64,000 bases of DNA. It comes from Tenodera sinensis. Taxonomy: Eukaryota; Arthropoda; Insecta; Mantodea; Mantidae. This document shows positions 32,778 through 42,430 of this stretch, piece after piece (positions within the stretch are counted from its first letter, which is position 1; each line of letters starts with the position of its first letter). Position numbers and translations under genes: made by a program. Under the pieces are notes generated by a model. It did no database searches. It had not been told where the DNA came from and saw nothing but the letters and a program-made list of their open reading frames with translations. Location: contig CM060961.1 in assembly GCA_030765045.1 (NCBI GenBank), positions 140,162,038 through 140,226,037 of the forward strand. The letters run 5' to 3'.

Positions 32778-34181
32778 ATGGAACTAGAAACAGATGGAAC
32801 TGGCTACTTAGTACGTTCCTCTTTAAACATTGCTTATGACACTGAGCCTTTATCTGTACCAAAGTTAACTCATCCCTCACTTCAACAACCTTCAATGAGC
32901 AACTGCCAAACATATTCTTCTACTACTTCTGCTTTTTCTGTTCCTGAGGCTTGTTCCAACATGCCGTCATCGCAGTTCGCCACTACAACTAGCCAGCCCC
33001 ATTCGACTGGAGCAACCAAACGCAACTACGCCACTTCGCAGTTTCCATCCGAAGGTGCCTTCTGTATACACAATAAGCGAAAAACTGCCGCTTCTTCTTC
33101 TCTTCCCCAGAAATATATGGTGGATTTACCCTCTGTGCATAACAGATTCGCCGTTTTGGAAACCATGGAGGACTCCGAACCACAAACTGCATCCACCGAC
33201 GCATCCACCATAAAAATTCCACCCATTTTCCTGCACGACGTCAACAATAACCAGCAAGTTTCAGCGGACCTACGATCTCATGCCTCTTCTGATTTCACAA
33301 CTCACCAACGTGGATCTGTGTTAAAGATCAGTACCACCACCATTGCTGACTACCGCTCGGTCACCAAGCTTTTTGAGCAAGAACAGCTACCAGTTCACAC
33401 TTTCCAAGATCCACATTCACAGAAACTTGAAGTTGTCATACGCGGGGTTCCCTACTCTTTAACGGACGAAGAGGTTCTACACGAACTCCAAGCGGAAAAG
33501 TTGCCTGTCAACAAAGTGGTTCGTCTCTTCTTTCGCAATAAACAACCGATGCCCCTTTGTGCAGTTGAATTGGACCGTTCTGAGGATGCCAAACGTATCT
33601 TCGAGTTGAAGCATATTCAGCATGCTGTTGTTTCCGTTGAGTATCGCCGTAAATCTCCTACCATCCCTCAGTGCACCAACTGCCAACGTTACGGGCATAC
33701 CAAGAATTTCTGCCATCTTCCTGCACGTTGTGTTAAGTGCCCCGGCAACCATCACTTTTCTACCTGTACTAAAGCTCGTCAGGCACCTCCTTGCTGTGTA
33801 AACTGTGGGGAAACCCATGCGGCAAACTATAAAGGATGTTCTTATTATCTCCGTCTCAAACACAAACAGCTCCGTAATGATTCTGTTAACAATACCATTC
33901 CGCGAGAGCGTGAACCGCCACCGCCCCCACCCGTCAATGATCGTCATTTCCCGGCCATGCGCGGTCAAGCTTCCACCTCCTCTTCTACGCCACAATGGTT
34001 TCCTAGACCTCAACAGTCATCTGCCAAAGATACACCACCCAGGTGTTCCTCGACTTCTGCTTCGGATTCTCTCATCTCATCCCTTTTCAACTCCTTCCTC
34101 TCCCTTTTGCATTCCTATCTTCCACACTTACGCTCCTTGTTTTCCAAGTTCATAACAGACCTTTTCAACCATGCCCCTTGA
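32778..34181 (+). CDS. Jockey ORF1, Gag-like nucleic-acid-binding protein (467 aa)
   Basis: ORF1 proteins coat the element RNA and carry it to the target. The first ~200 residues are Ser/Thr-rich and low-complexity. Residues ~217-297 form the conserved PRE/C2HC-associated domain (VVIRGVPYSLTDEEVLHELQ through VSVEYRRKSPTIPQ). Three zinc knuckles follow: C299-C302-H307-C312 (CX2CX4HX4C), C318-C321-H325-C330 (CX2CX3HX4C) and C340-C343-H347-C354 (CX2CX3HX6C), the triple set characteristic of Jockey ORF1. A Pro run (378-385) and a hydrophobic Leu/Phe-rich tail end the protein. The frame is unbroken. The start is the first ATG of the frame, 171 bp after the element's 5' end, and the stop TGA overlaps the ORF2 start by 11 bases. 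Confidence 0.93.
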   Translation: MELETDGTGYLVRSSLNIAYDTEPLSVPKLTHPSLQQPSMSNCQTYSSTTSAFSVPEACSNMPSSQFATTTSQPHSTGATKRNYATSQFPSEGAFCIHNKRKTAASSSLPQKYMVDLPSVHNRFAVLETMEDSEPQTASTDASTIKIPPIFLHDVNNNQQVSADLRSHASSDFTTHQRGSVLKISTTTIADYRSVTKLFEQEQLPVHTFQDPHSQKLEVVIRGVPYSLTDEEVLHELQAEKLPVNKVVRLFFRNKQPMPLCAVELDRSEDAKRIFELKHIQHAVVSVEYRRKSPTIPQCTNCQRYGHTKNFCHLPARCVKCPGNHHFSTCTKARQAPPCCVNCGETHAANYKGCSYYLRLKHKQLRNDSVNNTIPREREPPPPPPVNDRHFPAMRGQASTSSSTPQWFPRPQQSSAKDTPPRCSSTSASDSLISSLFNSFLSLLHSYLPHLRSLFSKFITDLFNHAP

Positions 34182-36905
34182 CTTAACCCCGGTCTTCTCT
34201 ACTCTCACCTTCCTAAATTGGAATGCTAACGGACTCAAATCCAAACGCCAAAGTTTCCTTACGTTTCTTTCCGGCACGACGTCGACGTTGCTTGTGTTTC
34301 TGAAACACACCTAACCCCTCCTGAGACGTTTACTATTCCTGGCTATAGAATTTACCGGGAGGATCGTGACGCTGCCGTGGCATCCGGAGGAGTTGCCATT
34401 ATAATTAAAAGCCGTATCAAGCACCTTCTCTTTCTGCCACGACTTCGTAGCTTCGAAGCCTGCGCCATCCAAATCGCCACTGCTAATGGCCAACTGCTCA
34501 CCGTTCTGGCAGCCTACAAACCACCCTCTACCACTTTGGATATTCAGGATTTACGGATTTTATTTTCTACCACTGCCCCTAAAATTCTTCTAGGAGACCT
34601 CAACAGCAAAAATGTCCTCTGGGGCTGCCGAGTGAGCACACCTAACGATCGTCGTCTTCAGCGAGCTGCTGATGCCATTGGTTTCCACGTCGTTGCCCCT
34701 GACACACCTACCTTTTACTCTAATAACGTCAGACTCCAACCAGATATTCTTGATGTCGCTCTAATACAGAACTTTCCGCAACCCCTCCTCCTGCACGTTC
34801 TGCCTAAAATGGACTCCGATCATTGTCCCGTTCTTGCAACCTTTCAGGTGGACAGAACCTACGTTCCTCCCTTGATACAGGGGCACGTAGACTGGGACCA
34901 GTTTCGGCATCATCTCGACCAGCAGCTCTACCCGCACCTTCCTTTGACACAGAAGCAAGATGTTGACGTGGCTATAACTCATTTCACCAATACTGTGATT
35001 GCGTCTATTCGATCGGCTACCACTGTTCCCCGGCGAGCCGGCCACCATCCACCATTTCATGAAACACTGCCTCAGACGATTGTTCAGCTACTGAGAGAGA
35101 AGCATCGAATCCGTCGTTGCTGGCAACTGCACCGCCAACCTCATCAGCGTCATAGATTAAACCAGTTAACGCGGTACGTTAAGCAAGCGCTGGATGAGTA
35201 CCGCTATTCTTCGTATCAGCGCCATCTTTCCAATATTTCCCCACTAGATAGCAGTCTCTGGAAGGAAACCCGCCGCATTCTACGGGAATCACCTCTGATA
35301 CCACCTCTTCGTTCTGCAGGTCGGCACTACTCCAGTGACAGCGAAAAGTGCGAGCTATTTGCTGACTACTTTGAGACAGCCTTTACACCCAACCCAGTCA
35401 CTGATGCTGTTCATAACTCCGCCATAGAGGACCAGCCTCTTTTTCCTCCGAGTGTTCCCGTGCCCATCAAGTTTACTTCACCGAGCGAGATTCGCCGCCT
35501 ATTGCACATACTGGTATCCAAAAAGGCTCCTGGTCATGACCGTATTGCCAATATTGCTCTTAAAAATCTTTCTCGCAAAGCCCACGCCTTTCTTGCCTCT
35601 CTCTTCAATGCTCTACTCCGCTTAGGTTATTTTCATACCTGCTGGAAACATGCAAATGTTATAGTTCTGCACAAGCCCGGAAAACCTGCACATCAGCCTT
35701 CCAGTTATCGCCCAATAAGTCTTCTACCGGCCCTGTCCAAAATTTTTGAAAAGCTTATTAATATCCGCATTTACAAATTTTTATCCGCCTCCTCAGTAAT
35801 ACCACCCTTTCAATTTGGCTTTCGCCAAAGGCATTCTCCGGTGCACCAGCTTCTCCGCGTAACTGAACACATCGCTCAAGCCTTCGAAAGGAAACAGCAT
35901 TGCTTAGCTGCTTTCTTAGATTTCAGTCAAGCTTTTGACAAAGTCTGGCACCGTGGTCTACTCTTTAAAATTCGTAATATTGGTCTTCCTGATTACTTGT
36001 ATCAATTAATTCACAGTTTCCTACTGGATGGCACTTTCTCCGTCACTTTAGGTTCAGACAGTTCCTCCTCTCGGCCCGTCCTCGCTGGTGTTCCTCAAGG
36101 TTCCGTCTTAGGACCTACCCTCTTCAACATCTGCATTTCAGACCTTCCTCCCCTGCAGTCTATCAATGTGTCCATGTACGCCGACGACACCGCTTTGTTT
36201 ACCTCCCACGAGAATATTCACACAGCTGGCAATCATCTTCAAACTGCCCTGGATTCTTTATCTCTATGGCTAAAATCATGGCGCATCGCCCTCAACCACA
36301 GCAAATGTGAAATGATGCTTTTCACTCTCCGCCGGCCCGCGTCTCCTGCACCTGTTTTGATAGATAACATCCACATACCTTGGAAGCGCAAGGACGAAAC
36401 AGTAAGATATCTGGGAGTACTGTTTGACCGCCGACTTACTTGGAAGGCTCATATCAACAGCAAACTCAACTTGGCTTATTCCCGACTCTCCAAGCTTTAT
36501 CATCTGATTAACCGTAAATCTTCTCTGAAAAGTGCTACAGTGCTTTCACTTTACACCTCTTTACTTCGTCCTCTTCTCACGTATGCTTGCCCTGTGTGGG
36601 GTGGTGCAGCTTCTAGTAAAATTGCAGCCATGCAGTCCTTTCAGAATAAAGTTTTACGCCTCGCTCTTCATGCTCCCTGGTTTGTTCGCAACACTCAGCT
36701 ACACCTTGAACTTGGAATTTCCTCCATAGTGGACTTCATCCGCCATCAGGCTCATCGCTTCTATGGTCGTCTTCACCAGGTCCCAGGTGCGGTTTTGTTC
36801 TCCTTGGGCCATAGGTCGCAGCCTCCAAACCGCATCCGCAGTCGTCTGCCGCAAGATCTGCTGCTACCACCTGACAACCTGTCAGGCACCGCAGAAGAGG
36901 ATTGA
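34171..36905 (+). pseudogene. Jockey ORF2: endonuclease and reverse transcriptase, one frameshift
   Basis: The ATG at 34,171 lies inside the end of ORF1. After LNWNANGL the frame is lost by a single-base deletion near 34,265-34,270; in the neighbouring frame RHDVDVACVSETHL continues the endonuclease, and 842 codons are open from 34,377 to the stop. Endonuclease motifs: SETH (catalytic Glu), GDLN and SDH (residues 73-76 and 147-149 of the 842-codon part). RT motifs in the same numbering: FLDFSQAFDKVWH with Asp515, GVPQGSVLGP, MYADDTALF with YADD at 601-604, and RYLGVLFDRRLTW. A C-terminal LLRPLLTYACPVWG segment matches the clade. With one base restored, the protein would be about 911 residues, the normal size. 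In this copy only the frame shift prevents translation, so all active-site residues remain. Confidence 0.93.
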
Positions 36906-37049
36906 GATCTACACCATTCTCACCATGTGCTTGTCCCTGAGGGGCCTATAGAGGTCGACCTCATTCTTGTTCAGACTCACGTTCTTATGTAGTAAGTTTT
37001 TTGTGTTTTTGTATTCAGTTATTTCCCTGTAATTCTCACTTATCTGTAT

Positions 37050-37076
37050 AGCGCTGCAGCGCTGATCGATAATAAA
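37050..37076 (+). promoter_or_regulatory. 3' palindrome and AATAAA of the Jockey element
   Basis: The 14-base perfect palindrome AGCGCTGCAGCGCT (37,050-37,063) is followed by AATAAA at 37,071-37,076, fourteen bases before the A-rich end. It could fold into a hairpin in the RNA and may serve as RT recognition site or 3'-end signal (inference). Confidence 0.55.
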
Positions 37077-37757
37077 GGCAAATTAAAAAAAAATCTTTTA
37101 AAGCTTTGAGATCCCGTTCTCTTTGCATACTTAACATACAAAAAATGAACAACGATGTTCCATTTCACGAAAGTTTTAAGTTTTTCAAAACTGACACAAA
37201 TAACTAGCAATATCTTCGAAATAATTCACTCTACAAAAATTATTTGAACATAAATTGATTGTTTTAGTGAGATCTACATCTTTTGTATAGTAAGATTTTG
37301 TCTAGCTGTAACAGTTTACGAGCTATTCAAAAGTCATCCAGAGTATACAGGAATATATAGGCTATAGCCAGAAAATTCAAAATATACATTTAATTTATCA
37401 TACAAATATCCTAAACATATGTCATTTTAATCAAACTCCTTAGAGCCATTTTCAAGAAAATTAAAATTTTCTGTGTAAAGGTTTGTTTAGGATGGGGCTA
37501 TTTTCTTTAAAATCTTCGTGCCGCAACCTAGAAAGATATTCAACTTAAATATCAAATTTGGTTTTTAACCGATCCGTCGTTTCTGAGGTATGCTGTCCAC
37601 AGACTGACAGACACACACACGGATCTTTTTCTAAAAAATAGGTTTTTTTTGGGGGGGGGGATTCAGAGGGTCTCAAAACATATATTTATGGTGAAATCTC
37701 GACAGCGAATCGGATGGATGGAATACAATACGTCCTCTACTTACCAGTAGAGAAAGT

Positions 37758-38099
37758 AAAAATGGTAATTGATTGATGGTGCTCCGATTGAAGATGTAAT
37801 GTAAATACCATGATGTAAAGCAGGGGAAGACAGGTAACGCTACTGTGACGTCAGCCCACTGAGCACACTTGCTCCCAGAGCAAGCCAATTGAACGTGTGA
37901 CGTCACAGCGTGCAAGGGGAAATGACAAACGGTACATCGTAATCTTAATGCTGACTGTTTTAATTACGGAATAGTTACAGATTATAAATAATTACATTTC
38001 GGCTTTATGCCATATATATAATTCTAGTTTATATGAACAGTCATGTTATAACGCAAATAGAACAGAAATTATAACTATTTTGCTTGAGCTAGAGGAGAG
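37758..38099. other. No recognised feature
   Basis: Includes GACGTCA twice in inverted setting near 37,847 and 37,900 (GTGACGTCAGCCC and GTGTGACGTCACAGC), possibly part of the neighbouring hAT relic's end. No gene. Confidence 0.3.
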
Positions 38100-38102
38100 C
38101 TA

Positions 38103-38620
38103 TACAGAACAATTAGGTGGATATTTTCCGACATTTGCCGTTTCGCTTTTCTTTACTAGTTTGTCAATATTAGGGCGTAATGTACGGCACATTTGTAAGC
38201 GAAGACTGCATGTTAGATGGTGATCTGACAATATGCTTCGGAATTTTGACTTAGAAAGGTTCATAACAGAAAAGAATTGTTCGGTTCGTATAGATACGTA
38301 GAACCAAACATATAACAATACCCATGCATGTAACCTCAGAAATCTGGTTTGAGGAACATTCTTATAACAATTAGCCAAGTCTTCCTTGTGTTTATATTTG
38401 TCCTTCAGCAAATCATCGCACTGTACATTTATCAATTCAATTTGCAACCTGCTAGAAACATTGTTAACATCCAATGAATACGGGGTCGCAAAGATCTGAA
38501 ACGTAGTTGACAATGTTTCTACATCTTGAAGCCTGGTCTCTAACTGGTGTGAAACACGGAGAACTGAACACATGCGCCGCTGATCTAGGCAGCATAGCAA
38601 TACACTGCTCTCGCCTGACG
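38103..38620 (-). pseudogene. hAT transposase C-terminal relic (GTF2IRD2/ZBED-like type)
   Basis: The minus-strand 205-codon frame (38,100-38,717) contains the end of a hAT transposase: FQIFATPYSLDVNN, LQIELINVQCDDLLKDKYKH, EDLANCYKNVPQTRFLRLHA, then TEQFFSVMNLSKSKFRS, LSDHHLTCSLRLQMCR and PNIDKLVKK. This is the dimerisation region (L-IELI-LQ-DD-LK-KF ... Y--LP---FP-LR--A ... CE--FS-MN--KSK-RS-LTDEHL). Between the two halves, where MFGSTYLYE is expected, two compensating frameshifts give YVWFYVSIRTE; the expected peptide is visible in the neighbouring frame. No upstream catalytic part. Since similar sequences exist as domesticated host genes, I considered a gene exon, but the frame damage and lack of splice context argue for a dead transposon. 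Confidence 0.75.
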
Positions 38621-38717
38621 TCACACGAACGTACAAGCTAGCTCTTCGCTTAAATACGTCACACGGCCCGAAGTTGTCTTCCTCTGATGTAAAGGGTATC
38701 ATGTAATACTGTAACAA

Positions 38718-39087
38718 ACCTGTTTCAGGTGGTGATAACTCGAATCAACTATATTTTGTTACAAGTTTAAACTGTAAGCCTTGTGCAGTCGTTCATAGTG
38801 CTTGGTCGATGCTCAGGATTTCGGTTATCATTTAAGTAAGACGCATTCCTCTAAAAACCAAACGCCGATCCGTACTGCTCCTAAGATTAATGAATAAAAA
38901 TTGTCACGTTCGCCATCTCAGACTAAGCCGTGGAGTGTAATAAGACACCAAGACAACTATACAACGACGGATATATAACAAAACTCCATTACACCGTATA
39001 CACGTAAAACTTGTTGTACCTTGGAAAAATATTTTTTTCACTAAATGTATATGGATCAAGCTAACTTTTCAATAGATGTAGAATATT
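38718..39087. other. No recognised feature
   Basis: AT-rich DNA between the hAT relic and the foldback element; hAT ends were not found. Confidence 0.3.
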
Positions 39088-39202
39088 AGAGATGGAATTG
39101 GAACTGAAAAATTCAATGTCAAAACTGGAATTTGAAAGCGGAGGGTTTGTGGTTCAAATCCCAGTTGTAGCTTGGAATTTTTCTGTTCCAATTCTACCTC
39201 TC
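39088..39202. mobile_element. 115-bp foldback element with tRNA B-box-like arm
   Basis: Left arm AGAGATGGAATTGGAACTGA... and right arm ...TTCTGTTCCAATTCTACCTCTC are inverted copies spanning almost the whole element with a short loop. The right arm contains GGTTCAAATCCC (39,151-39,162), a near-consensus tRNA B box. In the inverted orientation its sequence can be aligned along ~50 bases with the arm of the element at 24,568 (both end in GATTTGAACCAC), so they belong to one family. Confidence 0.65.
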
Positions 39203-39874
39203 AAACATTGACCACTCGAGTCTTGTGTTGGCATAAATAAATAATCATGAACATGTAGAATATATAAGAAATATAAAGAAAACTGTGCATTAGTTTGTTG
39301 ATTATACTGAGGTATATTACACTTGTACATGCTAATTTTTTTCTTTCATATAATTTTTACTCAAATTCTTTCTTATTTTGTTGCAATTAGAAAAAGATTA
39401 CTACTTTTAATAAATAAAACCATTTCGGAAAAACAATACACAAGTTTAGTTTATTGCACGAGAACTTCTGCTTTAATTCTAAATTTCGAAAAGTGTACCT
39501 TTTATTACTATCCAAATATTTCTAAAAAAAAAAAACCACAACAAATAGCTTTAATTCCTTCTCTTGGCCTGAAAAGAGAACAGAACTTTGAATCTATCAC
39601 ATATCAACCTGCTCTTTGAATATTCATCACTTAAAGTTTACAACATTCCCTTAGTGTCCTAGAACATTAAAATTGCAATTAGACAATTTCTGCAAATGTT
39701 TATGTCACTTAACATGAAATTCCCTTCTCCTTACATTACCACAAGAAGACAAATTATCTAGTGGAAAATATATAAAGCATTTGCCAATTAAAACCAATAA
39801 TAAAGAGTACGTTTGAAATTAAGGGTTAAAGCCCAAACATTTGACATAAACTGTGAAATTTAACAAGACACATT
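39203..39874. other. No recognised feature
   Basis: AT-rich filler. The final part may be an eroded distal portion of R850 copy H. Confidence 0.3.
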
Positions 39875-40149
39875 TTTGTCCAGTGAGTTATTGCTTAAGG
39901 TTGACAAGTTATAACAAATCATCCTGAATGAAGACGATTTCACAGATATTCCCAGAAAATGCAAGGTATGCATCTCATTTGCCACTCAAATATATTAATA
40001 TACAGGGTGTTAATGAATTACACCGAACTATTTTCAGAAGACATGAAGAAGTCTTGAACAAGTAATATGATCTGTTCGTTCAAATTTCGAAGTTACGGCT
40101 ATAAGAGTTTAAAGTGCCTCTATGCAGCAGCAGCAGTACACAAAAAGAG

Positions 40150-40252
40150 TGTACCTCTCTGGCGCAACGGTTGTTATGATGACATTAGCGTTCGAGCAAA
40201 AGGTTGTCATCGTTTTCGAGTTCAAGCCTCGTCTGCGTCTATTTTTTTAATG
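40150..40252 (+). other. tRNA-like segment followed by T-run
   Basis: TGGCGCAACGGTTG resembles an A box and GAGTTCAAGCCTC (40,218-40,230) a B box, with TATTTTTTTAATG after it as a possible RNA polymerase III stop. The arms do not make a full cloverleaf, so it is a tRNA relic or SINE head, not a working tRNA gene. Confidence 0.4.
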
Positions 40253-40789
40253 CTGTTTTGATTTAGATTTTAAACTATGTTTCAATGTATGCAGTTTTAT
40301 TTCATTATATCAGTACACTTAAGTACACTGGTCAACAATGACAATGTTAAATAAATAATTTCTGCTGATTCTTACGTATTTGTATGTGCCAAATCCAAAA
40401 ATCAAGTTAGAAATGCTCCATCATCCACCAATTTTTTGTAATATTAAAAAAAACTGTTATCATGATTATTAGCATAAGGCGGTAAATGTGCTGATTAAAA
40501 GAAAGTAGTTTTATCTTATTAGGTCAACAAATACGGCAACAAATGACATATTTGCTTTAGTGATTGTTGTCTGTGACTTCAGAAATGACAATGTCCAGCA
40601 ATGAGCCTCTCCAAAACTATGGTTTTACCGTCCAAGTGAATGTTTACTCCAACAGCAGACAAGGAAGGTTTTTTGCAGATACAAACTGTCCTGCATAGTT
40701 GCCAAAGGAATAGAAACTAATCCTGTGTGTTTACAGTTGTCAATTCACAAGTGTAGTGTTTCGAATAGTGTATTTTCTTAAGCATGTGT

Positions 40790-41480
40790 AAATGATAAAA
40801 ACAATTTTGTTACATTTCGGGTGAGCTCACTTTAAAAGCGCAGAAGCGAAATTTGACTTCTCGAATTAAAAGAGCTTATGAGTGTTATTTTGACAATAAA
40901 ATTAATGAGACTAAGCTTTGGGCTTCAGAAATGTATTGGTGCCAAATGTACAACACTATTAACCGGCTGGTTAAAAGGGAACCGTTATAATATGCCTTTT
41001 GCAGTTCCTATGATATGGGAGGAACCTAAGCATCATATAACAGACTGCTACTTCTGCTTGACAATTATATCTGGAATAAGTTACAAATCCAAACACACTG
41101 TTAAATATCCATCTTTGGAATCAGCAATTCAACCAGTGCCTCATGGACCAGGCCTTCCAGTACCAACTCCACCAGACGGCAGTAATGTGACTGAAGATTT
41201 TGAAAGTGTTGATGACATTAGTGAACTACAACAAAGCGACCCGGATTTTGTGGAAGGAGTTACCGTAAACGAGCCGCACTTATTAACCAAGAAGGATCTT
41301 TTTTATACGCAAGAACGAGCTGCATGGCTCTGTTTCAAAAATATTGTCATAAACTTTCTTTGAAACCAAAGGTCTAACCATTACACAAAACTTGTCACTG
41401 AGCTGATTGAGAACTACAAGGTCACAAAAGTTGAAACCTGCTTAATACGTTCATATGCTGCACTTCAGAATGGAAAGTAG
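40790..41480 (+). pseudogene. Relic of an unnamed arthropod multi-copy protein (WxEPKxHxxDCYFC type)
   Basis: A 161-codon frame (40,878-41,363) contains CTTLLTGWLKGNRYNMPFA, PMIWEEPKHHITDCYFCLTI, SGISYKSKHTVKYPSLESAI, QPVPHGPGLPVPTPP and an acidic stretch ending PHLLTKKDL. From memory, this is the conserved block of a large family of arthropod proteins of unknown function that occur in many copies per genome. The upstream frame (FRGELTLKAQKRNLTSRIKR and AYECYFDNKI) holds the start of the same protein, one frameshift away (about 40,945). After PHLLTKKDL the normal leucine-rich continuation is lost to a frame change and stop. It lies inside the TIR element 40,003-42,124, so it may be the cargo of a mobile unit. 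Function is unknown; I assign none. Confidence 0.6.
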
Positions 41481-42430
41481 TTTAAAGAGTCAAAGAAAGA
41501 GTAAGAGCATAAAAATGTCTAAGACTTTACGTCAGTTTTATAGGATCTGTTTGAAATTGTGACCTGAATTTTCATGGCAAAATTGACAGCGGCGAAGGAA
41601 CGATTGTCGTACTGTATCCACGATTTTTGGTGTGAGCCGAATAAGGAAATGACAGTAGTATTAATGCTCTTCTTCATATGGAATAAAAAAAGAAAGCAAA
41701 ATCAGTAACTGCATGATAGTAAACGAACCCACGACTTCTGTGACTACAGTCTTTGACGTTACAAATTGTGCCACAAGAGCAACGAAGAAAACATCTCTGG
41801 AGTAGGCTTCACAACGCAAGAAGGCAGCTAATCGTTGTTCATTGTTTCACTGTCAGGTGATTAGTTCGAGATTTGAGAAATTTTTGTGGGATTAAATCTT
41901 GATAACACTGATAACGATGTGCTGAAAATCAATATCTCTATACTTGACCAATTTTCCACCATGATTTGCTTTAACACCGACTTATCAAGATCTGATATTA
42001 ATTAGTTGAACACCATATAACTACGGTATGCTCAGTCGCGGACCATACATTGTCTATCTCCAATTACTTACATGAGTCACATATACAATCGGTCCAGTTA
42101 TTTTCGTGTAGTTCATTAACACCCTCCTTTTGCTATTTAATCAAAATCTTAGAGCTGTTTTTGGGAAAATAAAAAGTAACGAAATAAAGAATAGCTTGAG
42201 CTGGGACGTTTACTTTGAAATTTTCGTGTTGCATCAGACACCAACTTGGTATTTAACCATCATTTCATATTTGAGTTATGCTCCTCACAAACAGGCACAT
42301 GAACCTTTGCTAAAAACGTTTTATTTGGTAGGAGGATTCAAGCAGTTCCAATACATGTATTTCCAGAAGAATCTCAGTCATAAGCTAGTAGAAGAGAAGG
42401 CAAATGCAACACAATTTTGTTGTTTCTTGG

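Larger units (their letters stand above)
32607..37090 (+). mobile_element. Full-length Jockey-clade non-LTR retrotransposon (4.48 kb)
   Basis: A complete unit: 171-bp 5' UTR (from GAGTGCTCTCGCAGCTGTCA), ORF1, ORF2, 3' UTR with a palindrome and AATAAA, and an A-rich tail. It is bordered by the direct repeat AAATCTTTTAA (32,596-32,606 and 37,091-37,101), a target-site duplication formed within an R850 copy whose other members show this sequence once. One frameshift in ORF2 is the only clear lesion, so the insertion is relatively recent. Such elements copy themselves by nicking the target, priming from it and reverse-transcribing their own RNA. The 5' UTR should contain the internal RNA polymerase II promoter typical of Jockey elements (known for the clade, not seen directly). 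Confidence 0.95.
32206..37757 (-). repeat. R850 copy G, split by a MITE and by a full Jockey element
   Basis: Minus-orientation copy: the distal end (CGATGTGTTGCACCCATATG) is at 32,206 and the hairpin end (CCTCTACTTACCAGTAGAGA) at 37,757. It is interrupted at 32,258-32,470 by a MITE and at 32,607-37,090 by a Jockey retrotransposon. Reading across both inserts restores the normal order of R850 blocks. The microsatellite position holds GACTGACAGACACACACACG, and a G10 run lies next to it. Confidence 0.88.
40003..42124. mobile_element. ~2.1-kb TIR element carrying a conserved-protein relic
   Basis: The left end reads CAGGGTGTTAATGAATTACA and the right end is its inverted match (TGTAGTTCATTAACACCCT), about 19 bp with one mismatch. 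Insertion into R850 copy H is shown by the continuity of that repeat on both sides. The right terminus has lost the outermost G and no exact target duplication remains, so the element is old. Inside are a tRNA-like segment and a decayed protein gene but no recognised transposase. CAGGGTG-type ends resemble those of the MITE at 4,272. Confidence 0.6.
39875..42430 (-). repeat. R850 copy H, split by a TIR element
   Basis: Left piece (about 39,875-40,002) has the ATTTTTGTCC...AGTTATTGC and AAAATGCAAGGTATGCATCT blocks. The right piece starts at 42,126 with TTAATCAAAATCTTAGAGCT and runs on through GCATCAGACACCAACTTGGT and AACAGGCACATGAACCTTTG to AATACATGTATTTCCAGAAG. The two pieces are consecutive in the family order, so the 2.1 kb between them is an insertion. 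Its microsatellite position is short (AACAGGCACATG). Confidence 0.7.

Noticed and set aside
38100..38717. Host gene of GTF2IRD2/ZBED type
   Set aside because: Only the C-terminal hAT domain is present, with two compensating frameshifts and no visible splice signals.
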